The notes beneath the pieces were generated by a model. That model saw only the letters and a list, made by a program, of their open reading frames with translations, did no database searches and had not been told where the DNA came from. A stretch of 64,000 nucleotides of DNA, taken from the NCBI GenBank assembly GCA_024644595.1, contig JAHEHL010000004.1, positions 77,224 to 141,223 of the forward strand, in the 5' to 3' direction. This DNA is from Porticoccaceae bacterium (GTDB lineage Bacteria > Pseudomonadota > Gammaproteobacteria > Pseudomonadales > Porticoccaceae). Shown here piece by piece: positions 39,437 through 48,459 of this stretch (the stretch's first letter is position 1; every line of letters begins with the position of its first letter). Both the position numbers and the translations under genes were made by a program.

Positions 39437-41215
39437 TTAACCGGTCACAAAGTCTGCGGGCCGCATGGTAACAAAATTCTCCGCCCCTGATACAACGGAT
39501 TCCAAACAAGCTTTGTTGCGCGGCAAAATCTGGGTTGAAAAGAAATTCGCGGTAACAATTTTTTGTTCAAAGAAACGATCATTCTCACCCGCATCAATTC
39601 GCTGCTGGGCGGCGGCAGCTAATTTAACCAACAACCAGTATGAAACGGTATTGCCGTACATCATGGCAAAGTGGTAGGCAATTCCGCCCGATTCTTCAGC
39701 ATTCGCCAAAACATAGCTCAGTGCTTCGCGACATTGATCAATCGCCTGCTGCAACCTTTGAGCCAACAACGCAATAGTTCCATCAGCGGTATCCAGCTGC
39801 CCCACGGTAGCCTGCATATCCGCGAGCAATCGTTGCACAACCTGACCACCGTCGCGAAGGCATTTGCGACCAATAAAGTCCAGTGCCTGAATTCCGTTGG
39901 TGCCTTCGTAAATTGGCAGAATCCGTGCGTCGCGCATATGCTGCGCCGCACCGGTCTCTTCAATAAAACCCATACCACCGTGTACCTGAACACCCAAAGA
40001 GGTGCTTTCCATCGCCATTTCAGTGCACCAGCCTTTAACCAGCGGTGTCAGCAGCTCAACCAGCTGCGCGTTTTCCTCCCGCACCGCGGCATCGGGATGA
40101 TGAGAGCTGCGATCCTCAGCTGCAATGGCGTAGTAAGACATCGCCCGACCGGCTTCAGTTAGCGCGCGCATCTGCATCAACATACGCTTGACATCAGGGT
40201 GATGAATAATCGCTGCGCGACCCTCAACACCAGCCGCTCTACCCTGCAATCGATCCTGAGCATAGGATACAGCCTGTTGATAAGCTCGCTCACCAACGGC
40301 AACGCCCTGATGACCAACCGAAAGTCTCGCGTTGTTCATCATTGTGAACATCGCCTGCAACCCCTTATTCTCCTCGCCGACAAGATAGCCAACCGCGCCG
40401 CCATTATCACCAAACGCCAAGGTACAGGTTGGGCTCGAATGAATGCCCAGTTTATGCTCTACACCGACTGCCTTAACATCATTGCGCTCACCGAGACTGC
40501 CGTCTGGATTGACTAAAAACTTGGGCACCAGAAACAGAGAGATCCCCTGATTCCCCTCTGGCGCATCAGGACGACGTGCCAAAACCAAGTGAATAATATT
40601 GTCGGCGCAACCGTGATCACCCCAGGTAATATAGATTTTTTGCCCGCTGATTAAATAGTGGTCACCATTGAAGACCGCTTTGGTTTTTACTGCGGAAAGA
40701 TCTGTACCGGCCTGCGGTTCAGTCAGATTCATGGTGCCCGACCAGGCACCGGAAATAAGATTGCCCAGATAAGTCTCTTTCTGCTCATCGGTGCCGTAGA
40801 GTCCCAGCGCATGAACAACCCCACGAGTTAACATCGGCAACAGACTAAAGCCAACATTGGCCGACTGCAGCATCTCCTGAACCGCAAGATCGACCACACT
40901 AGGGAAGCCAGCACCACCGTAGCGACTGTCCCCATTGAGGCAACACCAGCCAGCTTCAACCATTTGCCGATAAATAGGATCGAGACCCGGTGACGTGATG
41001 ACCTCGCCGTCTTTCAACACCGCAGGATGCTTGTCGCCCTCAGGATTGGTCGGCGCGACGATCTCTTCAAAAAACCTGGCCGCTTCAGGCAGCACCACGT
41101 CCACCATATCTCGACCGGCGTCTTCGAAGCCCGGCAGGCTGGCGATATCCGAATAGTGGATGATTTCGTCAAAAATAAAGGCTAATTCTTTCTGCGGGAC
41201 TTTATAAACACTCAC
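39437..41215 (-). CDS. Large acyl-CoA dehydrogenase (DmdC/FadE-like, ~590 aa)
   Basis: A 592-residue acyl-CoA dehydrogenase with an extra N-terminal segment (YKVPQKELAFIFDEI) and an extra C-terminal domain. NLTEPQAGTDLSAVKT (about 158-173) is the flavin motif and IYEGTNGIQALDFIGRK (about 435-451) holds the catalytic Glu. This is the AidB/FadE-like class that includes DmdC of DMSP catabolism. DmdC itself cannot be claimed because no dmdA, dmdB or dmdD is adjacent. It probably oxidises a fatty acyl-CoA. Confidence 0.88.
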   Translation of the reverse strand: MSVYKVPQKELAFIFDEIIHYSDIASLPGFEDAGRDMVDVVLPEAARFFEEIVAPTNPEGDKHPAVLKDGEVITSPGLDPIYRQMVEAGWCCLNGDSRYGGAGFPSVVDLAVQEMLQSANVGFSLLPMLTRGVVHALGLYGTDEQKETYLGNLISGAWSGTMNLTEPQAGTDLSAVKTKAVFNGDHYLISGQKIYITWGDHGCADNIIHLVLARRPDAPEGNQGISLFLVPKFLVNPDGSLGERNDVKAVGVEHKLGIHSSPTCTLAFGDNGGAVGYLVGEENKGLQAMFTMMNNARLSVGHQGVAVGERAYQQAVSYAQDRLQGRAAGVEGRAAIIHHPDVKRMLMQMRALTEAGRAMSYYAIAAEDRSSHHPDAAVREENAQLVELLTPLVKGWCTEMAMESTSLGVQVHGGMGFIEETGAAQHMRDARILPIYEGTNGIQALDFIGRKCLRDGGQVVQRLLADMQATVGQLDTADGTIALLAQRLQQAIDQCREALSYVLANAEESGGIAYHFAMMYGNTVSYWLLVKLAAAAQQRIDAGENDRFFEQKIVTANFFSTQILPRNKACLESVVSGAENFVTMRPADFVTG

Positions 41216-41353
41216 CGTTTTAACTCCTGAAAACTTCGCTAGCTTGGTATTAGGGTGGGCAATTTAGGGGAAGCGAAGGCCCGCTGTAAACCTCAATAGA
41301 TGACCATATGGTCTGGATCACAGAATATAATTGCTTTACTTGACCGGGTTCGA

Positions 41354-41785
41354 TTAGGGCCTGGTTACCGAATAAGCCCAATAAACGGCAACAAATTGCA
41401 GCGCCAAACGCACGTAAAGCGCGACCAAAGAAAACGCTGGAAACAACTCCGGATTAAATGCCATATAAAGATTAGCCGGATAGACCGCGACTAGCAGAGC
41501 CACGAGTCCAAGGCCGGCATAGGCGCGCACGGCAGGAATCAAAACACCAATGCCTCCCATAATCTCAAATACGCCACTGATATAAACCAGCTCGAGATGC
41601 GCCGGAATCCAAGGCGGCATAATGCTGACATAAAAGGCTGGAGCAATCAGATGATGAAACCCGGCATAGGTAAAAAACACGCTCAACAAAATCAGGAAAA
41701 AACATTTGCTGCGACTAGCAGGCAGCTGCAGCCAATTAACCGCTCGACGCAGCGAGCTGGATTGTACTTCGGCGGTATCATTCAT
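41354..41785 (-). CDS. DoxX-like membrane protein
   Basis: A 143-residue protein with four hydrophobic helices (about 28-48, 65-85, 90-110, 115-138). FAGFHHL-like TYAGFHHLIAPAFYVSIMPP and VFEIMGGIGVLIPAVR match the DoxX-like inner-membrane family. The function is poorly defined; relatives are subunits or accessory proteins of membrane quinol or thiosulfate oxidoreductases. It lies 18 bases downstream of the carboxylesterase gene and is likely cotranscribed with it. Confidence 0.85.
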   Translation of the reverse strand: MNDTAEVQSSSLRRAVNWLQLPASRSKCFFLILLSVFFTYAGFHHLIAPAFYVSIMPPWIPAHLELVYISGVFEIMGGIGVLIPAVRAYAGLGLVALLVAVYPANLYMAFNPELFPAFSLVALYVRLALQFVAVYWAYSVTRP

Positions 41786-41803
41786 ACTTTTTTCTCCAGC
41801 GGT

Positions 41804-43654
41804 TTAAAGTACGCTTGTCTTGCCATATTCAGCGATTAGCTCAGCCGCGATTCTGCGTTGCTCAGCACGCGCATCAAACTGCTCACATTGACCCTGATTC
41901 CAAGACCGATGGCGCGCAATATCGGGATTGCCAATATTTATTAAAGTCTCCCATACCAACAGACATTTTTCACTGTGACTGGCATTTGTATCGGCGGCAA
42001 CATTCGCCAGCAACGACTCCAGCGTCGCATCTTCATTGTTCAACCTGAGTTGATCATCCGTATCAAGATGGATAAAGGGCCTTGATTCACTGTTGTATCG
42101 TGGCCAGGTCAATGCAAGCGAGTTGTCCGGTGCCTGCGCATGAGCAAAGTCGCCCCAGATATTCATCACAGTATGTTGCATCTGATCGCGCGCCTCACCC
42201 GCTGGATAGATATAGTCCGTTACCGGACCATATTTAAAGTCACCGCTGACAAAGGAAATGTCCGTGCCATGGGCCGCGCCAAAGATAGTCGGGAAGTCGA
42301 TAAAGAATGACGACGCCTGGTCATCCCAATCAAAGCGATAACTGTAGAGCTCTGTGTAACCTGCGTGTTCCATACTGCTGAGCGGCCCATCGACACCACG
42401 AATTTTCCAAGCGTGGGAGCGAGTTCGAATCCACAATTTATACAGCGCTGGATTTTTAACGGTAATCCGCGGTGGCAGTAATTTGGTAAATGGGTAACTG
42501 GCCTCCATAAAATATCGATGCATGGCAAACCACAAAGTCACTTCGTCTTTGTTGGCGCCCGAGATGACCGGCACATTTTTCGCGTACTGCGGATCAGCCA
42601 ACGCTGCGGCAATGCCCACGCGGGGAATCACCACACCATCGCCAGTCGAGAGCGGCGTATAGTCAGCGTCAGAGGTCTCTTGGTAGAACCCGATAAATTC
42701 GCGAGCATCGATATTTTTCAGCTCATCGCGCAGCGCCTGTGGACTCAAAGCCGCTTGTTTTCGCCCGTCACCGGCAACAATTTCTTCAGCAACCTGCCAG
42801 GAACCGCGCGTAACAAAACTGTTGGCAGCGTCGCGGTTGTAGCTGTTTTCCAGGCTGTTGGTCACGGTGTAACCCGACTGTGCAATCGCCCGGTGAAACA
42901 AGCCCTTCGACAGCGGCGAGGCCAACAGCGCATAGACATTATGGGCACCGGCCGATTCACCAAAAATGGTGACATTATTCCTATCACCACCAAAACCGGC
43001 GATATTGTCGCGCACCCATTTAAGTGATTGGATAATGTCTAATTGACCAAAGTTAGACGCCTTGTCGAGCACATTTTGATCACCCTGCAAACCTTGAATA
43101 GCAGGATGAGTAAACCAGCCAAGCGCGCCCAGCCGATAATTAATTGCCACCACCACAACCTCTTTTTCAGCCGCCAAAGCACTGAAGTCGTAGTAGTCTT
43201 TTAAACCTGTGGTGTTGCCACCCCCATGAATCCACACCATCACCGGATATTGCTTGCTAGCGAAATTTTTGGGCGCACGAATATCCAGATACAGACAGTC
43301 CTCCGAGCCTATCGCACCCTCGCCCTCCGCACCCGCGTAGACACTGGCAAATTGCACACAGGCAGTGCTCTCGCGCTCGACAATTGTTTGAGCGGGCGCA
43401 ACCAGCTCGCGCGGCGCGCGCCAGCGCAAGTCACCTACTGGCGGCTGGGCATAGGGGATATCAAACCAACTCACTATCTCCGCACCGACCGCTTCAACGG
43501 CAGTAGCATGAAGTCGACCCTGAGAAATACCCGTCGAGGTGGTAATTTTAAATTCAGGGAGATCACTTTCCGGTGACTGCTCCGAGGACATCAGTCCACA
43601 GGATGCAATAAACAGAACGATGATGGCACTCAAAATAACTTTGATAGTTGGCAT
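41804..43654 (-). CDS. Type B carboxylesterase, predicted lipoprotein
   Basis: A 616-residue alpha/beta hydrolase with a lipoprotein signal (IASC, Cys19) and so probably anchored to the outer or inner membrane facing the periplasm. VMVWIHGGGNTTG (oxyanion), FGESAGAHNVY (nucleophile Ser) and IFGAAHGTDISFV (His) mark the carboxylesterase/cholinesterase class; EDCLYLDI is the family's second signature. It would hydrolyse esters outside the cytoplasm. Together with the DoxX protein, the dehydrogenase and the TonB receptor downstream it suggests an ester uptake and beta-oxidation set (inference). Confidence 0.9.
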   Translation of the reverse strand: MPTIKVILSAIIVLFIASCGLMSSEQSPESDLPEFKITTSTGISQGRLHATAVEAVGAEIVSWFDIPYAQPPVGDLRWRAPRELVAPAQTIVERESTACVQFASVYAGAEGEGAIGSEDCLYLDIRAPKNFASKQYPVMVWIHGGGNTTGLKDYYDFSALAAEKEVVVVAINYRLGALGWFTHPAIQGLQGDQNVLDKASNFGQLDIIQSLKWVRDNIAGFGGDRNNVTIFGESAGAHNVYALLASPLSKGLFHRAIAQSGYTVTNSLENSYNRDAANSFVTRGSWQVAEEIVAGDGRKQAALSPQALRDELKNIDAREFIGFYQETSDADYTPLSTGDGVVIPRVGIAAALADPQYAKNVPVISGANKDEVTLWFAMHRYFMEASYPFTKLLPPRITVKNPALYKLWIRTRSHAWKIRGVDGPLSSMEHAGYTELYSYRFDWDDQASSFFIDFPTIFGAAHGTDISFVSGDFKYGPVTDYIYPAGEARDQMQHTVMNIWGDFAHAQAPDNSLALTWPRYNSESRPFIHLDTDDQLRLNNEDATLESLLANVAADTNASHSEKCLLVWETLINIGNPDIARHRSWNQGQCEQFDARAEQRRIAAELIAEYGKTSVL

Positions 43655-43751
43655 ATTTTTAGTCTACTTTTTATTGTTCTTTTTTCTAGCAGCGGGTACA
43701 GCAGCCAGAGTTCTCAACTTAATAATGTTACGCAACCGCGAACTCAGGCGA

Positions 43752-45608
43752 TCACTGACCACTGTCCATTGAAAATTGTAACTCAGCCAGCCGTGCATAG
43801 AGCGGGTCAGACTGAATCAATTGCTGATGGCTGCCCTGAGCGACCATCTTGCCCTGGTCCATCACCACAATACTGTCAGCATGCAAAATAGTCGCCAAAC
43901 GATGGGCAATAATTACGGTAGTGCGCCCTTTCATCAGCTTGTCCAGCGCTAACTGCACCTTGTGCTCGCTCTCGGCATCCAGCGCACTGGTCGCCTCATC
44001 GAGCAACAAAATCCGTGGGTCTTTTAACAGTGCTCGGGCAATCGCGATACGCTGCCGCTGACCGCCGGAGAGTCGCACTCCCTGCTCACCAAGATCACTG
44101 TGATAGCCCTCTGGTAACTGGCGAATAAACTCATCCGCATGGGCCGCTTGGGCCGCTGCAATAACCTGTTCGTCACTGGCCTCACTGTTGCCATAGCGGA
44201 TGTTGTACATCACATCACCGGTAAATAACGTCGGCTGCTGCTGTACCACAGCGATCTGCTCGCGCAAATTGGTCGGAGTCAGCTGGCGAATATTAACCTC
44301 GCCAAAGCAAATTTCGCCCTGCTGCGGATCATAAAAGCGTTGCAGCAAATCAAACAGCGTCGACTTGCCTGCTCCGGAAGGTCCAACCAGAGCGACAATG
44401 GAACCCTCACCAATCTCCAGAGAAAAATCATCCAGCGCTGGCTGCCCGGGCCGCGAGGGATAACAGAAGCGGATATTTCGCAGCGCCAGTTGCGCGGGCA
44501 AGGTATCCACTTGGTCGAAAGGCGTATCGCTGATCAAAATAGCGCTGTCGGCGTGCAGCAATTCCATTAACCGTTCAGTGGCGCCGGCCGCACGCTGAAG
44601 CTCACCGTACACTTCAGACAGAGAGGCAACACCGGTCGCCATCAGAATCGCATAAAAAATAAACGCACCCAGATCGCCGCCAGTCATCTTGCCATTAATC
44701 ACATCACTGCCACCCACCCAGAGCATTCCCGAGAGGGCACCAAATACCAGCAAAATAACCACCGCCATAAGTACCGCACGTTGCCTTACGCGCGTGCGCG
44801 CAATCAGAAAGGCTCGCTCCACCTCAGCGGAAAAAGCGCGTTTCTCGTGCTGTTCATGGGTATAACTCTGTACGGTCTTAATGTGCTGAATAATTTCGCC
44901 AGCATAGCTGCCGACATCAGCGATGGAATCCTGGCTGTCACGGGACAGCTTGCGCACCCGGCGACCAAAAATCAGGATCGGCATCAGCACCAGCGGCACA
45001 CCGAGTAGAATCATCAATGACAGTTTGAAATTAGTGACCAGCAACATAATCAACGCGCCGGTGAAACTGATGCTGCTGCGCAGTGCGATAGACGCCGAGG
45101 AACCGATAATCGACTGCAACAGCGTCGTGTCCGAGGTCAAACGCGACATAATGTCGCCACTGCGGTTGGTTTCAAAAAACGCGGGATGCAGCCCAACAAT
45201 ATGATCAAAAACCGCCTTGCGCAGATCGGCAGTGACCCGCTCACCCAACCAAGAAATAAGATAAAAGCGCACATAAGTACCAAGTGCCATCAACACCGAG
45301 GCGATCACAATAAACATGATTGCCTGATTTAAATGCTCCAATGATTGTTGCACAAAGCCCTGATCGATCACCATGCGCAAACCCTGACCGATCGACAGCG
45401 TTATTGCCGCGGTAAAGATCAGCGCGGTAATAAATACCCACATCTGTAACTTGTAGGGCTTAAAAAATTGCATCAGCGACAGCAATACCGACATCTTTTT
45501 CGATCCGAGCGCTTGTCGTTCAGTCTCGTCCTGCTGAGGGACTGATTGTTCGTGTAAAGTCTCGACCGGTTGCGTGGCTGGGGAATCGCTAGAATGACTG
45601 GTTGGCAC
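43752..45608 (-). CDS. ABC transporter, fused permease-ATPase (MsbA/MDR type)
   Basis: A 618-residue half transporter. The N-terminal membrane domain has six helices (about 45-330). The ATPase domain has Walker A GPSGAGKST, signature LSGGQRQR, Walker B ILLLDEAT and the switch His in IAHRL. The permease part (HPAFFETNRSGDIMSRLTSDTTLLQS) fits the ABCB/MsbA exporter class. It works as a homodimer exporting lipids or drugs; the substrate is unknown. Monocistronic, next to a DUF6482 gene. Confidence 0.9.
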   Translation of the reverse strand: MPTSHSSDSPATQPVETLHEQSVPQQDETERQALGSKKMSVLLSLMQFFKPYKLQMWVFITALIFTAAITLSIGQGLRMVIDQGFVQQSLEHLNQAIMFIVIASVLMALGTYVRFYLISWLGERVTADLRKAVFDHIVGLHPAFFETNRSGDIMSRLTSDTTLLQSIIGSSASIALRSSISFTGALIMLLVTNFKLSLMILLGVPLVLMPILIFGRRVRKLSRDSQDSIADVGSYAGEIIQHIKTVQSYTHEQHEKRAFSAEVERAFLIARTRVRQRAVLMAVVILLVFGALSGMLWVGGSDVINGKMTGGDLGAFIFYAILMATGVASLSEVYGELQRAAGATERLMELLHADSAILISDTPFDQVDTLPAQLALRNIRFCYPSRPGQPALDDFSLEIGEGSIVALVGPSGAGKSTLFDLLQRFYDPQQGEICFGEVNIRQLTPTNLREQIAVVQQQPTLFTGDVMYNIRYGNSEASDEQVIAAAQAAHADEFIRQLPEGYHSDLGEQGVRLSGGQRQRIAIARALLKDPRILLLDEATSALDAESEHKVQLALDKLMKGRTTVIIAHRLATILHADSIVVMDQGKMVAQGSHQQLIQSDPLYARLAELQFSMDSGQ

Positions 45609-45764
45609 AGGATCACCGAATTAAGGGATTTAAGTTAACAAGCCATTTGCTTGTGTTTACGTTCATAGATTGCAAGGGTTGCAGAGTGCACGCGTCGCGA
45701 AGTATGCACTGCCTGCGGAAATAGACAAGCCTTCCACCAACCCGTCTTACTACAAGATGCAGGG

Positions 45765-46163
45765 TCAGTAGAGCTGATTATCCGCCAAAGGGACTTCGAG
45801 AGCATTAGACTCGCCCTTCTTTGGCCCGCCAATCATTTCATCATAGGCACTTGTGTGACGCAGCACGGTTTTTTCCGCGGCAACCTGTCGCAGCAGCTTT
45901 TGTAATTCGATCAGGTTGGTGGAACGCAGCAACTTGCCTCGCTCGTCAGAAATGTAGTGTTCTACGCCATCGATAATCGCCGATACCTGATAAAGACTGA
46001 GATCGATGGAATGATAAATCAACTTGTCTACAACGAAATATTTTCGCAGTTTTGAAACTGGAATTGCCACTTTACCCACCTTGCTTATTAAAATAATGTC
46101 CTTGCCGACATCGTTTCTACGGCACAGCCCGTATTTCAGCTTACCGACCTCACTGCATGACAT
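45765..46163 (-). CDS. DUF6482-like protein
   Basis: A 132-residue soluble protein. The middle and end (SLYQVSAIIDGVEHYISDERGKLL, RSTNLIELQKLLRQ, YDEMIGG, ALEVPLADN) resemble the DUF6482 family known mainly from pseudomonads, based on my recall of that pattern. Function unknown. No ribosome site is evident before the ATG, which is immediately preceded by a 12-bp palindrome, ATTAACGTTAAT (46164-46175). Confidence 0.65.
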   Translation of the reverse strand: MSCSEVGKLKYGLCRRNDVGKDIILISKVGKVAIPVSKLRKYFVVDKLIYHSIDLSLYQVSAIIDGVEHYISDERGKLLRSTNLIELQKLLRQVAAEKTVLRHTSAYDEMIGGPKKGESNALEVPLADNQLY

Positions 46164-46242
46164 ATTAACGTTAATAGTAATCAGCCCTGAGCTACACTTG
46201 AAATAGTTTTACTAAAGACTTACGGTCAAACAACTTTAAAAA

Positions 46243-48348
46243 ATGGCCCCCCTCCCAATGATAAAACCCTCTCTCACTGCTTTAATGCTCAGCCTGATTT
46301 CGGTCGCTCCGGCATTTTCCGACGATCATAATAAGCAACCCGCGCTTTATGACAGCTCAAATGACGACCGGAGGATAGATTCTGTCATCGTCACCGGGCG
46401 CCGTGATGCACAGAGCCTCAACCAGCTGATTGGCACGGTAGGCCAAATTAACAGCGAGGAGCTTGAGCGAGTCGGTCACACCCATATCAATGAGGCTGCC
46501 GCGCGTCTGGCCGGCGTCTGGCTGAGTCGCGGCAACGGCCAAGAGCTGCTCGCCGCAATACGCTCACCGGTCTTTACGGGAGCAGGCAGCTGTGCCGAAA
46601 TTCTGACCAGCGAAGATGGCCTGCCAATTCGCCCGACCGGAATGTGCAACGTCAATCAGCTATTTGAAGTTAATAGCGAACAGGCGTCGGGGCTGGAAGT
46701 CTGGCGTGGCCCGGGCACGGTTTTTTATGGGTCCAATGCTATGCACGGTGTGATCAACACACTCTCCGCGAATGTCCAGCGCAATTATCTGTCGCTCGAG
46801 AGCGGCAGCCATGACTACAACCGCATCAAACTCGGCCTATCTCAGGAAATGGGCGCTCATCGCTGGCAGCTCGCCACCAATGGCGTTCGCGACAAGGGCT
46901 TTAAGGATGACTCCGGATTTGATCAGCAAAAACTCTCGATCAAACACCACTGGAATGGCAGTCAATTGGAAACCGCAAGCCATCTTTCACTGGTTAACCT
47001 GAATCAAGAGACAGCCGGTTATGTGCGCGGTGATAAAGCCTATCGTGATCCGGCCATATGGAAAACCAATCCCAATCCGGAAGCCTATCGCGACGGTCAG
47101 GCCTTGCGCCTCTCTTCCACGATTAGAGGCGCCACCAATAGTGACTCAGAGTGGCAGTTGACACCCTATATCCGGCGCAGCGAGATGACTTTTTTACAGC
47201 ATTACCTGCCGGGCCAACCTCTGGAAAAAAATGGCCAAACCAGCGCTGGTGTGCAGTCAAGCTCTCAACTGAGCCTGGCGGACAACGCAACCTTATGGCT
47301 GGGTGCAGACCTCGAATGGGCCGATATGTGGGTCGAGGAATTACAAGCCAATGTCTTGGGCACTGCGAATAATGTGCGCTATCAAGGTCAACACTATGAC
47401 TTTGAGGTTGAGAGTCAGCAAATTGCCGTGTTTGCCAATATTGAGTGGCTGGCTAGCGAACAACTCACGGGGGAATTTGGTCTGCGTTACGAATACCTTA
47501 ACTACGACTATCAGAACAATATGGTCTCGGGTAATACCCGCGACGATGGCAGTGCCTGCGCCTCAGCAGATGGCCGCTGTTTGTACTATCGGCCACAGAA
47601 TCGCTCGGACAACACCGATCAACTCAACGTCCATCTCGGGGCCGATTATAGATTTACTGACAATCTGTCTGGCTATGGGCGCATCGCCAGCGCTTACCGC
47701 GCACCACAAATCAACGAAATCTATCGCCTGCAAGTCGAACAGAGCCTCGATGATATTCAGCCAGAGCAGCTGGATAGCATCGAGACGGGCCTGCGCTATC
47801 GCTTGGAGAATTTTTACGCCGAACTCAATCTCTACAGCATGGATAAAGAACAGGTGATAATTAAAGATTCAGACGGCTATCTGGTCAGCGACGGTAAAAC
47901 CCGGCATCGCGGTGTCGAGTGGCAAGTGCGCTATGCATTCAATCAGGGCTGGCAAGTTGCCGCTGCCGGTAGCTGGTCGAAACACGAATATGTCTACAAT
48001 AGCCTGCTAAACGGCGTCAGTATTAATGGCAACGATATCGACACCGCACCGCGCGCCCAGGGCAGCGCTCATCTGCGCTATTCCCCAAATGATAATCTCA
48101 GTGCCGAGTTGGAGTGGGTTTATCTTGGACGCTATTTCCTCGATGCCACTAATGCCCACCAATACGCGGGACACGACATACTTAATCTGAGCCTGCAACA
48201 GCAGTATCAGGACTGGCATCTGCGGCTGCGTGTAACCAACCTAACGGATCGCCGGATTGCCGATCGTGCCGACTACGCCTTTGGCAGTTACCGCTACTTT
48301 GTCGGTGAGGGCCGCGGCTTTATGGCAGAACTCAAGCGTTTGTTCTAA
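46243..48348 (+). CDS. TonB-dependent receptor (CirA/FepA-like)
   Basis: A 701-residue outer-membrane receptor. It has a signal peptide ending at about AFS-DD (residue 27), TonB box IDSVIVTGRRDAQ, a plug (about 50-160; EVWRGPGTVFYGSNAMHGVINTL) and a barrel ending in GRGFMAELKRLF with the terminal Phe. Plug cysteines in GAGSCAEILTSEDG and GMCNVNQ could form a disulfide. The ligand cannot be read; no siderophore genes are nearby. It diverges from the DUF6482 gene. An ATG at 46258 is an alternative start. Confidence 0.92.
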   Translation: MAPLPMIKPSLTALMLSLISVAPAFSDDHNKQPALYDSSNDDRRIDSVIVTGRRDAQSLNQLIGTVGQINSEELERVGHTHINEAAARLAGVWLSRGNGQELLAAIRSPVFTGAGSCAEILTSEDGLPIRPTGMCNVNQLFEVNSEQASGLEVWRGPGTVFYGSNAMHGVINTLSANVQRNYLSLESGSHDYNRIKLGLSQEMGAHRWQLATNGVRDKGFKDDSGFDQQKLSIKHHWNGSQLETASHLSLVNLNQETAGYVRGDKAYRDPAIWKTNPNPEAYRDGQALRLSSTIRGATNSDSEWQLTPYIRRSEMTFLQHYLPGQPLEKNGQTSAGVQSSSQLSLADNATLWLGADLEWADMWVEELQANVLGTANNVRYQGQHYDFEVESQQIAVFANIEWLASEQLTGEFGLRYEYLNYDYQNNMVSGNTRDDGSACASADGRCLYYRPQNRSDNTDQLNVHLGADYRFTDNLSGYGRIASAYRAPQINEIYRLQVEQSLDDIQPEQLDSIETGLRYRLENFYAELNLYSMDKEQVIIKDSDGYLVSDGKTRHRGVEWQVRYAFNQGWQVAAAGSWSKHEYVYNSLLNGVSINGNDIDTAPRAQGSAHLRYSPNDNLSAELEWVYLGRYFLDATNAHQYAGHDILNLSLQQQYQDWHLRLRVTNLTDRRIADRADYAFGSYRYFVGEGRGFMAELKRLF

Positions 48349-48371
48349 CGGAAAAATCAAGGCGTAAAAAA

Positions 48372-48403
48372 ACCGGGTTGCGAAATCGGCAACCCGGTCT
48401 TTT
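48372..48403. terminator. Bidirectional terminator between the TonB receptor and the DUF3604 gene
   Basis: ACCGGGTTGC (48372-48381) pairs with GCAACCCGGT (48389-48398) around GAAATCG, with A-rich sequence on the left and CTTTT on the right. Confidence 0.88.
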
Positions 48404-48459
48404 CTCGTGCAGTTACCATGCTATCCATTCATAGTTGAATGATGAGCACAAATGACTTA

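Noticed and set aside
39437-41215. DmdC of DMSP demethylation
   Set aside because: Family resemblance only; no dmdA, dmdB or dmdD nearby, and this class has several other functions.
46164-46175. Palindrome ATTAACGTTAAT as operator of the DUF6482 gene
   Set aside because: Only 12 bp and AT-rich, touching the start codon; could arise by chance.
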